From the IMG/VR virus record IMGVR_UViG_3300033149_001302, positions 1 to 35,824 of that record: a stretch of DNA of 35,824 nucleotides; one strand, given 5' to 3'. Positions 30,229-35,824 of the stretch are shown in pieces. The notes under the pieces are model-generated. The model was given only the letters and a program-made list of their open reading frames with translations. It ran no database searches and had not been told where the DNA came from. Position 1 is the stretch's first letter. The number at the start of each line of letters is the position of its first letter. The translations under genes were made by a program, and so were the position numbers. The DNA is from a virus.

Positions 30229-31487
30229 TGCTTGATAGAATCAACGCAGAGATTGCCAAGCGGGAGCGTTCGATACTGGGCGCCGCGCTTGATGATTACC
30301 AGCACGCGGTGCTCGGGACCGACACGTCCCCGGACGACTTCTCGGATGGGTTGCGTTCAAAGCTCTGGGAATGGGTCAAGCGGCAGGCAGAAGCCGGAGA
30401 GATCCACGATGCTACTCTTGCGCGCATGAACCTACATATCCCCCCAAACACCGTGAAGGAGATCGAGAAACACTGGGTGCCTCCGAGTTCGATTCAGGCA
30501 GTGACGGATCAACTCAGGAAGTACAAGCGGATCAAGCGATGGGTTCTGTTGCTCCACGACTCGGCGCGAAGCATGGCGGAGAAGGGGAACGTTGACGAGA
30601 TACTTGGGGAGATCCACAAGGCGCAATCGGCCGAGGACCTGGCCGGCGCGTTGCGACCCAACAGAGATGTGCTGACGGAAGCCCACAAGCAGACAATCGA
30701 CGTTCAAGAGGGGAATCGGATCGGCTACCTACCCACCGGACATACCGAGTTGAACATACACGCCCCGGCCCCAGGGGAAGTTCTGGTGATCGGCGCCGAA
30801 TCGAGCATGGGCAAATCCCTGCTGGCATCCACGATTGCCGAGTACATGACCTCGATGGACAAGCCGATTCCCACCCTTTTTGTTTCTCTGGAGATGTCCG
30901 AAGAAGAGATCACAATCCGCAAGTTTGCTCACGCCGCTCGGGTGAGCTCCGGGGCTTTTCGCAACCCAGGTGCATTACAGTCAGAACATTACGACTCAAT
31001 CGGAGCGTACATCGACAACCACAAAAACAACCCCCTATACTGGCAGCGTATAGATACCCCGGAAAATCTGGTCAACACCGTGGCGCGACTCACCCGGCAG
31101 CACGGAATCAAAGCTGTGTTCATCGACTACTTGCAAAATATGAACTTCGGTGCGGGCGAGCGGTACGACTTGAAGATCGCCGGGGCAATGCGGATGTTCT
31201 ACTACACATCCAAGAAATACGGCGTGACTTTCTACGTGCTGTCACAGATCCGTAAACCACCACCGGGCGCGAGTGATCAGAAGGCACCGAAGCTTGCTGA
31301 CCTCAAGGAGTCGGGGGCAATCAGGCAAGTGGCGGATCATATCTGGCTGCTTTTTCGTCCGGGCTATACGGATCAAAACTCAGACGACGATAGAATCATC
31401 GTGAAGATCGCGAAGAACCGGAACGGTCCCACGGGGAACGAAATAAAACTGAACTTCAAGAACGGTCGATTAACGGATTGGAGCTAG
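30228..31487 (+). CDS. dnaB: Replicative DNA helicase, DnaB family
   Basis: 419 residues from ATG 30228, sharing one base with the initiator's TAA; an ATG 12 nt earlier is also possible. After an N-terminal helical domain, the RecA-like motor shows Walker A IGAESSMGKS (about residue 190), LFVSLEMSEEE (motif H1a/H2-like), Walker B AVFIDYLQNM, the sensor LSQIRKPP, and LKESGAIRQVADHIWLLFRP before the arginine-finger end. It unwinds DNA at the fork. The initiator/helicase pair is the core replication module. Confidence 0.9.
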   Translation: MLDRINAEIAKRERSILGAALDDYQHAVLGTDTSPDDFSDGLRSKLWEWVKRQAEAGEIHDATLARMNLHIPPNTVKEIEKHWVPPSSIQAVTDQLRKYKRIKRWVLLLHDSARSMAEKGNVDEILGEIHKAQSAEDLAGALRPNRDVLTEAHKQTIDVQEGNRIGYLPTGHTELNIHAPAPGEVLVIGAESSMGKSLLASTIAEYMTSMDKPIPTLFVSLEMSEEEITIRKFAHAARVSSGAFRNPGALQSEHYDSIGAYIDNHKNNPLYWQRIDTPENLVNTVARLTRQHGIKAVFIDYLQNMNFGAGERYDLKIAGAMRMFYYTSKKYGVTFYVLSQIRKPPPGASDQKAPKLADLKESGAIRQVADHIWLLFRPGYTDQNSDDDRIIVKIAKNRNGPTGNEIKLNFKNGRLTDWS

Positions 31488-31489
31488 TG

Positions 31490-31600
31490 ATGCACTTGAG
31501 CGACGCAACCAACTCACTAAAGTATGACGATCTATCCAAAACGGCTTTTAAGATAGCCGACGCAATGATTAAGGCCTGCGGAACGGAGGGAAGCAAATGA
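31490..31600 (+). CDS. Small coupled protein (36 aa)
   Basis: ATG 31490 lies two bases after the helicase stop, and its TGA overlaps the next ATG (ATGA at 31597). MHLSDATNSLKYDDLSKTA continues with FKIADAMIKACGTEGSK, probably one helix. The tight spacing supports translation; no strong RBS of its own. Function unknown. Confidence 0.45.
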   Translation: MHLSDATNSLKYDDLSKTAFKIADAMIKACGTEGSK

Positions 31601-32631
31601 AGATCGAGAAACTCACAGCCACGCAAGAAAAACAGTTGCAGGAATTCCGAAAGGAATGGTTTGAAATTGGATCTTGTACAGATCCGGCAGACAGACCTCG
31701 TGCTGAGAAGGCAATTCGCGAAATGTACAAACGGCTCGATAAAGATCCGCCAAAATTTGTTTGGGTGCAATCACCAGCGACTGCTATTTTATGTTGTGGG
31801 ATGCTGGGAAAATTAACGGAAGATAACATGCAGAGCCTGAGGCAGAGCCTGGAGCATAGCCTGGAGCATAGCCTGGAGCATAGCCTGGAGCATAGCCTGG
31901 AGCTGAGCCTGTGGCAGAGCCTGGAGCTGAGCCTGTGGCAGAGCCTGGAGCTGAGCCTGAGGCTGAGGCTGAGCCTGGGGGATCTTGCACAAGAGTTTTT
32001 GGGCAGGGAATGGTGGGGACAGCATGAGGCGTATTGGGTTGCGTTTTATAGATTCCCAGAGCAGTATTTAGGGGTGAAATATGAGCGATCCGCAGATTTG
32101 AAATTATGGGAAGAGATCGCAAGATCGTGTTGTTGGTGGTGGCCGTTTGAGAATGTTTGTATTGTCTCGGATCGCCCTGAGATCGTGAAGTGGGAAACCG
32201 ATCAGGAAAGGCCGCGTTTGCATTGTGAGAATGGGCCTGCTTTGAAATTCCGAGACAGTTGGGCATTGTGGTGCTGGCATGGCTTGAGAGTAACACAAGA
32301 GATCATTGAGCAGCCCGAGACGATCACGATAGAGCAAATTGACAACGAAGAGAATGCAGAGATCCGGCGAGTCATGGTAGAGCGGTATGGTCTTGAAAAA
32401 TTCGTCAAGGACAGCAATGCGACAGTAATTGACAATAGCGATTTCGGCACACTCTATCACCGAGAAATGAAAAGCGATGAGCCAATTGTAACCGTGAAGG
32501 TGCGGGATTCTTCTACTGATAGAATTTATTTTCTTCGCGTCCCGCCAGACATGAAAACCGCACAGCAAGCAATTGCCTGGACGTTTTCTTTACCCGAGAG
32601 CATAGAGTATAAACCAGTTGTAGAAACCTAG
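31597..32631 (+). CDS. DUF6745-like protein with SLEH-type tandem repeats (344 aa)
   Basis: ATG 31597 with AACGGAGGGAAGCAA upstream. The body matches the DUF6745 pattern as I remember it: FRKEWFEIGSCTDPADRPRAE near the start, LHCENGPALKFRDSWALWCWHG, VIEQPETITIEQIDNEENAEIRRVM-like 'EQPExITxEQIDxExNAExRRVMxERYG', and IYFLRVPPDMKTAQQAIAWTF at the end. Residues about 80-127 are tetrapeptide repeats. Members carry variable short repeats at this place. Function unknown. The partner gene at 32642 commonly accompanies it. Confidence 0.75.
   Translation: MKIEKLTATQEKQLQEFRKEWFEIGSCTDPADRPRAEKAIREMYKRLDKDPPKFVWVQSPATAILCCGMLGKLTEDNMQSLRQSLEHSLEHSLEHSLEHSLELSLWQSLELSLWQSLELSLRLRLSLGDLAQEFLGREWWGQHEAYWVAFYRFPEQYLGVKYERSADLKLWEEIARSCCWWWPFENVCIVSDRPEIVKWETDQERPRLHCENGPALKFRDSWALWCWHGLRVTQEIIEQPETITIEQIDNEENAEIRRVMVERYGLEKFVKDSNATVIDNSDFGTLYHREMKSDEPIVTVKVRDSSTDRIYFLRVPPDMKTAQQAIAWTFSLPESIEYKPVVET
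31834..31977 (+). repeat. 12-nt codon-periodic repeat (SLxx) in the DUF6745-like gene
   Basis: Eleven consecutive 12-nt units AGCCTGNNNNNN encode SLRQ, SLEH four times, SLEL, SLWQ, SLEL, SLWQ, SLEL, SLRL, then RL. Four SLEH units (31846-31893) are identical in DNA. Every unit is a multiple of three, so copy number can change in frame. Confidence 0.92.
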
Positions 32632-32641
32632 GAGGTAAGCC

Positions 32642-32944
32642 ATGTACAGACAGGGAGACGTGTTGATCATTCCGGTGAACGAAATACCGGAGGAAGTAGA
32701 AGCAGTCAAGCGTGAGAATGGTCGCCTGATTCTGGCAGAAGGGGAGGCTACCGGCCACGCTCACGCGATAGCTTCACAGCATGCCAGGATGTACGCAGCG
32801 GGGATTGGAATGTTTTTGGTGCTGAAGAAAGCGGCGGAGCTTCTGCACGAGGAACACGGCAAGATTGATCTTCCCCCCGGAAATTACCAGGTGATTCGGC
32901 AGCGCGAGTATGACCCGGTAAGGGAACGGTTGGTCAGAGATTGA
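32642..32944 (+). CDS. Conserved small partner protein of the DUF6745-like gene (100 aa)
   Basis: ATG 32642 after CTAGGAGGTAAGCC. The sequence YRQGDVLIIPVNEIPEEVE, then NGRLILAEGEATGHAHAI, HEEHGKIDLPPGNYQVIRQREYDP is a compact beta-rich domain (GDVLxxPV...GExTGHxHxI...HxExxxxxLPxGxYxVxRQREY) conserved beside DUF6745 proteins in phage and bacterial genomes, as far as I recall. Conserved His and Glu could suggest a metal site. Function unknown. Confidence 0.7.
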   Translation: MYRQGDVLIIPVNEIPEEVEAVKRENGRLILAEGEATGHAHAIASQHARMYAAGIGMFLVLKKAAELLHEEHGKIDLPPGNYQVIRQREYDPVRERLVRD

Positions 32945-32956
32945 GGCCAAGACGGA

Positions 32957-33193
32957 ATGACCCGTGAGGTAGAAACAAACGGAGCTGCAAACCAGGTGAT
33001 TATCAGCAGGCAGCTTTCGGAATACATACACGAGAAGTACGCTGGAGATCAGGAGTTGATCGGAATGGTGGAGGACTTGGGCGAAGCGGCTCGGCGGCTT
33101 TATGCTTGGCTGAGATTCCTCCAGGAGTGCAAGCAGCAAGTAAAGATCAGCTACACCGAATATGTGAGTGTTGTCTACAAGGAGGAAAAGTGA
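32957..33193 (+). CDS. Hypothetical protein (78 aa)
   Basis: ATG 32957; the RBS is weak (AAGACGGA). The protein is helical: IISRQLSEYIHEKYAGDQEL, LGEAARRLYAWLRFLQECKQQ, ending SVVYKEEK. The final AAGGAGGAAAAG codons serve as the RBS of the next gene. No family recognised. Confidence 0.55.
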   Translation: MTREVETNGAANQVIISRQLSEYIHEKYAGDQELIGMVEDLGEAARRLYAWLRFLQECKQQVKISYTEYVSVVYKEEK

Positions 33194-33375
33194 TCGTTAT
33201 CGTTTTGGAGGCTGCTCTTGGAGGGCCAGAAGACTGCGGGTGCCCGATGGTAGCCCAAGCAACGCCTCGGGTTTCAAACCCCCCGCTGCCCTGCTACGTG
33301 GCCGCAGTAATCGTCGGCGTCCGCATGGACGGGAATGCAGGGAGCCTCCATTTTTTTTCTGGCGGGGAAAAATGA
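33190..33375 (+). CDS. Small hypothetical protein (61 aa)
   Basis: GTG 33190 overlaps the preceding stop (GTGA) with AAGGAGGAAAA directly upstream, one of the strongest RBSs here; an earlier in-frame start would overlap the upstream gene by 85 nt. Start VIVIVLEAALGG, Cys at EDCGC, a Pro-rich middle and LHFFSGGEK at the end. It overlaps the nuclease by ATGA. No family recognised. Confidence 0.5.
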   Translation: MIVIVLEAALGGPEDCGCPMVAQATPRVSNPPLPCYVAAVIVGVRMDGNAGSLHFFSGGEK

Positions 33376-33764
33376 AAGTCTACGACAGGTCAACAGACGA
33401 GGACAAGCGCAGACAGCGCAGGGGTAGACGTTCAAAGGACAAGGGCGGGCGTTTTGAAAAGGAAGTGGAGAAAGCGATCAACCATGCTTTCAACGACGAA
33501 GGAACGGCGCGGCGTGGATTCAAATCTGATATTGACGTTGAAGTGCTAGACTCTGAGGGGCGGCTGGCATTCAACATCGAGTGCAAGTGTGGCAAGCGAG
33601 TCAATATCCGCAAGGCATTCCGGCAAGCGCAGGAAAAGCGGCGAGCTGCTTCTATCCCTATCGGAGTCTGGAAAGACGACGGAGCACCAAACGATCTGTA
33701 TGCGGTGATTGACATAGATCTGTTGATCGAATTCATGCGGCTTTATCTGAGGGAAAACAAATGA
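33372..33764 (+). CDS. PD-(D/E)XK nuclease, Holliday-junction resolvase-like (130 aa)
   Basis: ATG 33372 overlaps the previous stop, with GGCGGGGAAAA before it. After a basic N-terminus (DKRRQRRGRRSKDKG) the motifs are GGRFEKEVEKAIN (Glu in helix 1), RRGFKSDIDVEVLD (Asp), FNIECKCGKRVNI (ExK core) and ALRQA/RQAQEKRR (helix after the core). This is the PD-(D/E)XK order of phage resolvases and restriction-like nucleases. In a replication/accessory block a junction resolvase role is likely. The catalytic Asp lies in 'SDID', slightly displaced. Confidence 0.7.
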   Translation: MKVYDRSTDEDKRRQRRGRRSKDKGGRFEKEVEKAINHAFNDEGTARRGFKSDIDVEVLDSEGRLAFNIECKCGKRVNIRKAFRQAQEKRRAASIPIGVWKDDGAPNDLYAVIDIDLLIEFMRLYLRENK

Positions 33765-33859
33765 CTTGGGAACCTAACGACAACGGATTACTTATCGGCG
33801 GAATTCTTTTCTGGACCGTAACTCTGATCGCAATACTGGCGATCTTGCTGATGGATTGA
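33761..33859 (+). CDS. Tiny membrane protein (32 aa)
   Basis: ATG 33761 overlaps the nuclease stop (ATGA) and the frame ends at TGA 33859, just before ATG 33863. The product TWEPNDNGLLIGGILFW followed by TVTLIAILAILLMD is one TM helix. Coupling on both sides supports it. Function unknown. Confidence 0.45.
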   Translation: MTWEPNDNGLLIGGILFWTVTLIAILAILLMD

Positions 33860-33862
33860 GGA

Positions 33863-34093
33863 ATGGCAAAACAAATTCGCCAACTGGAAGCACTACTCCA
33901 AGAGGAACAAAAGACCATCCAGGTGATCGAGCAGATCGCCATTGAGCACGGATACGAACCCGACAAGCAACCGCTCGACGCCTGGTTGAATGATCGTCTC
34001 TCCATGCTGGAAGGTCTTGGAGACAACGCAGAAGAGTCACGGACAGAGGGAAATGTTTTGAAATCGCGCTACTGTGGACACGACCCGCAATAA
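33863..34093 (+). CDS. Hypothetical coiled-coil protein (76 aa)
   Basis: ATG 33863, three bases after the preceding stop, with GATTGAGGA upstream. The N-terminus is a coiled coil (AKQIRQLEALLQEEQKTIQVIEQ), then GYEPDKQPLDAWLNDRLSMLEGLG and a Cys/His end (YCGHDPQ). No family recognised. Confidence 0.5.
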   Translation: MAKQIRQLEALLQEEQKTIQVIEQIAIEHGYEPDKQPLDAWLNDRLSMLEGLGDNAEESRTEGNVLKSRYCGHDPQ

Positions 34094-34117
34094 TGAGAGC
34101 TAGAGGGAGGAGGAAGA

Positions 34118-34435
34118 ATGATCGAGAAGAAAAGCGCAGGTAAGAGGGAGAAGAAACGATATGTGATGATCTTGGATTTCCACCGAGGTATTTATTTCGG
34201 AAAGCTCGTTGCCACGCGCAATAACGAGCGGACGGTGGACGTTGAGGAGGGGCGGCACTGCTTCAGATATGGGGTTGCGGAAGCGGGACATCGAGGAGTC
34301 TACGGTCTTGCGATTGTCGGACCGGCCGCTGGGGCGAAGATCGGCCCTGCCGTAAAAATGACGATCCACGACGTGGCGAAGATCGTAGAATGCACTCCAG
34401 AGGCGGTGGAGCGATGGAAAAAGATCATTTGGTAG
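34118..34435 (+). CDS. DUF6948-like protein (105 aa)
   Basis: ATG 34118 after AGAGGGAGGAGGAAGA, a strong RBS. A beta-rich core (YVMILDFHRGIYFGKLVATRN, VEEGRHCFRYGVAEAGHRGVYGLA, GPAAGAKIGPAVKMTI) is followed by a helix-turn CTPEAVERWKKI. This matches what I recall of DUF6948 (RGIYFGxL...ARHC...GxxGLAxxGP...CTPEAVxRW). Function unknown. The downstream Gly-X repeat gene starts inside its last codons; this pair also recurs in other genomes. Confidence 0.6.
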   Translation: MIEKKSAGKREKKRYVMILDFHRGIYFGKLVATRNNERTVDVEEGRHCFRYGVAEAGHRGVYGLAIVGPAAGAKIGPAVKMTIHDVAKIVECTPEAVERWKKIIW

Positions 34436-35070
34436 GCTTTGAACACGGCTCCGGCGACGGTGACGGCTCCGGCTACGGCTCCGGCGACGGCTACGGCGAC
34501 GGCTACGGCTATGGCTACGGCGACGGCTCAGGCGACGGCGACGGTGACGGCTACGGCGACGGCTACGGCGACGGCTACGGCGACGGCTCCGGCTACGGCT
34601 CCGGCTCCGGCGACGGTGACGGCTCCGGCTCCGGCGACGGCGACGGCTCCGGCTCCGGCGACGGCGACGGCGACGGTGACGGCTCCGGCTACGGCTACGG
34701 CGACGGCGACGGTGACGGCTCCGGCGACGGCTACGGCGACGGCTACGGCGACGGCAACGGCCTGGTTTTTGTCTCGCACGACACCCCCATTCTGGCCTGG
34801 TGGAGGATGGGGGATAGGCTCCACCTCGGCCAACCACTCGACACACGGAATGGCTCTGTCCACGAGTGGCCTTATTTGCCCAAGCTGTGCGCACATGGGT
34901 TGCATGCTTGTCTTGACAGGGACGACACAGTCAGATGGAGCAAAGGATCTCTGTGTCGCGTCGCGTGCTCCGGGTGGGTGAGATTCCAGCTAGATAAATT
35001 CGTTTGCACTCGGCGGGTAATAGTCGAGGAGGTCACATGCCAACCAGATCCACACGAGCCGAGCAGTTGA
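34414..35070 (+). CDS. Gly-X repeat protein with DUF7666-like C-terminus (218 aa)
   Basis: ATG 34414 (GGCGGTGGAGCG upstream; an in-frame ATG at 34390 is also possible) overlaps the DUF6948-like gene. Residues about 12-116 alternate Gly with Ser, Asp or Tyr, very hydrophilic and surely disordered or fibrous. The C-terminal domain (SHDTPILAWWRMGDRLHLGQPLDT..., KLCAHGLHACLDRDDTVRWSKGSLCRVACSGWV, DKFVCTRRVIVEEV) carries the 'GLHAC...V.G.....DK.V....I..E' pattern I associate with DUF7666. Function unknown. The gene overlaps the HTH protein at its end. Confidence 0.65.
   Translation: MEKDHLVGFEHGSGDGDGSGYGSGDGYGDGYGYGYGDGSGDGDGDGYGDGYGDGYGDGSGYGSGSGDGDGSGSGDGDGSGSGDGDGDGDGSGYGYGDGDGDGSGDGYGDGYGDGNGLVFVSHDTPILAWWRMGDRLHLGQPLDTRNGSVHEWPYLPKLCAHGLHACLDRDDTVRWSKGSLCRVACSGWVRFQLDKFVCTRRVIVEEVTCQPDPHEPSS
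34447..34761 (+). repeat. Gly-X codon repeat (GGC NNC)n, about 105 codons
   Basis: Every odd codon is GGC (rarely GGT) and every even codon is GAC, TCC, TAC or rarely TAT, TCA, AAC. The hexamers GGCGAC, GGCTAC and GGCTCC are shuffled without any frame break over 315 nt. The antisense strand is also open, an expected side effect of this composition. Confidence 0.92.
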
Positions 35071-35291
35071 TCACGCTGCTCAAGAAAGGCGATCAGGAAA
35101 TGGACCATCTCGCCGAGGTATTCGGCGTGAAGCGGGAGACGATCAGCTCCTACGTCACCCAGGCGCGGCGGCTGCTGGCGGGAAGGGGAACAATCTACAC
35201 CCATCTGTCCAGCGATGGTGTGGTGAGCTGGTGCTGGTATTCGCTGCGGGAGAAAAAGGGACAGGGGGAACTCGGGCTGAGGGAGGAGTGA
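35037..35291 (+). CDS. Small HTH protein (84 aa)
   Basis: ATG 35037 with GTCGAGGAGGTCAC upstream, overlapping the previous gene by 34 nt. RAEQLITLLKKGDQEMDHLAEVFGVKRETISSYVTQARRLLAG is a helix-turn-helix (helix 2 MDHLAEVFG, recognition helix RETISSYVTQARR). The rest, GTIYTHLSSDGVVSWCWYSLREK, forms a beta wing, giving a winged-HTH look. A transcription regulator of the accessory island is plausible. Confidence 0.65.
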   Translation: MPTRSTRAEQLITLLKKGDQEMDHLAEVFGVKRETISSYVTQARRLLAGRGTIYTHLSSDGVVSWCWYSLREKKGQGELGLREE

Positions 35292-35292
35292 T

Positions 35293-35358
35293 TTGAATGT
35301 CGGATCGCTGTTCACGGGAATCGGCGGATTCGGCTTAGAATTCAGGGAGGCTAGATGA
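35293..35358 (+). pseudogene. Truncated C5 DNA cytosine methyltransferase (N-terminal 21 codons)
   Basis: TTG 35293 after GGGAGGAGTGAT (good RBS, 6-7 nt spacing). The peptide LNVGSLFTGIGGFGLEFREAR then TGA matches the start of C5 cytosine methyltransferases: motif I 'LFTGIGGFxLxFExAG' that binds AdoMet. Full enzymes run 300-400 residues; only the first 20 remain, ending inside the 14-bp repeat 35346-35359. No other methyltransferase part is seen in the window. Confidence 0.65.
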
Positions 35359-35359
35359 T
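35346..35359. repeat. 14-bp direct repeat, copy 2
   Basis: GGAGGCTAGATGAT, identical to 122-135. It contains the stop of the methyltransferase stub and the ATG of the Ala-rich gene. Confidence 0.9.
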
Positions 35360-35824
35360 CGGGAAATGCACATTGAGGCAGGTGGAGAGTTGGAAGCCTT
35401 GCGGTTTTGTTGATCCAGAAAAGGGGTTATACACCCACGACTACCTGAAACAGCTTTTCGGTCGCAAGAAGTTCTACACGACTCTTGAGATCCTGAAGGC
35501 CGAGGGGCGCTTGCGGAAAGTTCCAATCAAAGATCGTTTTTGGCTAGTGTTCCGGCCGGAGATGATAGCCAAGGGGCACGTCGTTGAGTTTGCGAATCGT
35601 TGCGCGGACAGGGCTGTCAAGAAATACGCTTTGAATTGCGGAGTGCCCGAGGTCGAGAAATGGGCGCGGAAATGGTTGTCTGGCGAAGATCGCACAGCGA
35701 GGTCGGCGAGGTTGGTGAGGTCGGCGGCGGATGCGGCGGCGGATGCGGCGGCGGATGCGGCGGCGGATGCGGAGGCGGCGGCGGCGTGGTTGGCGGCGGC
35801 GGCGGCGGATGCGGCGGCGGCGGC
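35355..35824 (+). CDS. Ala-rich Imm5-like protein, N-terminal part (runs off the window)
   Basis: ATG 35355 with CAGGGAGGCTAG upstream; at least 156 codons remain open at the end. Residues 1-75 (CTLRQVESWKPCGFVDPEKG..., HDYLKQLFGRKKFYTTLEILKAEGRLRK) look like a small winged or helical domain. HVVEFANRCADRAVKKYALNCGVPEVEKWARKWLSGED then matches the 'F...CAxR.L..y......v.kA...R.WL.GE' part of Imm5-like proteins. From residue 119 it is an Ala/Asp repeat with one Trp. The C-terminus is on the left edge (bases 3-134). Immunity-type function is only by family resemblance. Confidence 0.6.
   Translation, partial: MIGKCTLRQVESWKPCGFVDPEKGLYTHDYLKQLFGRKKFYTTLEILKAEGRLRKVPIKDRFWLVFRPEMIAKGHVVEFANRCADRAVKKYALNCGVPEVEKWARKWLSGEDRTARSARLVRSAADAAADAAADAAADAEAAAAWLAAAAADAAAA
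35724..35824 (+). repeat. Codon-periodic GCG/GAT repeat (right half)
   Basis: Units of GCG GCG GCG GAT (AAAD) occur four times at 35724-35771, then GCG GAG, GCG runs and another GAT. Almost every Ala codon is GCG. The window ends inside it. Confidence 0.9.

Noticed and set aside
31834-31977. CRISPR-like regular repeats
   Set aside because: Units are 12 nt without spacers, in frame inside a protein gene. The Ala and Gly-X repeats are likewise coding repeats.
33248-33292. tRNA-like arm (GGGTTTCAAACCCC)
   Set aside because: It resembles a T arm only in part; no acceptor stem, D arm or anticodon arm could be drawn, and it lies inside a coupled gene.
34447-34761. Diversity-generating retroelement target
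   Set aside because: No reverse transcriptase or template repeat is present, and variation is at codon-block level rather than at adenines.
34100-34894. Long antisense open frame of Arg/Ser/His repeats opposite the Gly-X gene
   Set aside because: It is the mirror of the GGC-NNC repeat; the composition leaves all frames open. No RBS and no gene-like sequence.
1-35824. Prophage attachment sites or integrase
   Set aside because: No integrase or recombinase signature was seen, and the 14-bp repeats bracket one gene rather than the whole element.

Overview
The window looks like an essentially complete tailed-phage genome (siphovirus-type) of about 35.8 kb, or a prophage/provirus of that size. 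Every convincing gene is on the + strand and genes are packed tightly, with many ATGA, GTGA and TAATG stop/start overlaps. A Gram-negative host is inferred from two lipoprotein-type genes, a candidate unimolecular spanin and an M15-type endolysin. No integrase, repressor/Cro pair, tRNA or CRISPR array was recognised, so lifestyle is undetermined. One Ala-rich gene runs off the right edge and its C-terminal end reappears at the left edge. This fits a circular or circularly permuted molecule whose assembly broke inside a GCG/GAT codon repeat.

Layout. 1-1.7 kb: small Cys-rich, zinc-ribbon-like accessory genes. 1.8-7.7 kb: packaging and head assembly (small and large terminase, portal, Mu F-like minor head protein, gp10-like protein and tiny coupled genes), closed by a strong intrinsic terminator. 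7.8-10.4 kb: scaffold, DUF5309/SU10-like major capsid protein and a decoration-like protein, closed by a long perfect hairpin. 10.4-14.4 kb: a SAP/HeH-tailed protein, three proteins with signal-peptide-like N-termini (one a 666-residue LamG/CBM-like protein, one Cys-rich) and a possible holin. 14.4-24.3 kb: neck and tail, including a tail-tube candidate, a tail-assembly chaperone pair joined by a -1 frameshift at an A9 run, a short tape measure and three large distal tail proteins. 24.3-26.2 kb: lysis (M15 peptidase, small holin-like membrane protein, coiled-coil membrane protein, u-spanin-like lipoprotein).

26.2-35.8 kb is the early/accessory half. An AT-richer 325-bp intergenic region carries promoter-like and operator-like dyads and introduces small genes. 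A RHH-like protein and a good sigma-70-type promoter then precede a long conserved recombination-associated gene. A replication initiator follows, whose coding sequence contains an iteron cluster (candidate lambda-O-like origin), and it overlaps a DnaB-family helicase. The last 4 kb is an accessory island with a DUF6745-like repeat protein, its usual small partner, a PD-(D/E)XK nuclease, a DUF6948-like protein, a Gly-X repeat protein, a small HTH protein, a 21-codon stub of a C5 cytosine methyltransferase and the Ala-rich Imm5-like gene that closes the circle.

The most unusual features are: (1) three unrelated accessory proteins within 4 kb, each with an in-frame, codon-periodic tandem repeat able to expand or contract without frameshift; (2) the methyltransferase stub and the 14-bp direct repeat bracketing the Ala-rich gene; (3) the iteron cluster in the initiator gene; and (4) GC-rich hairpin leaders before several early genes, with TTGACA hexamers built over the preceding gene's stop codon. 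Family names come from recalled motifs and were not checked by database search.
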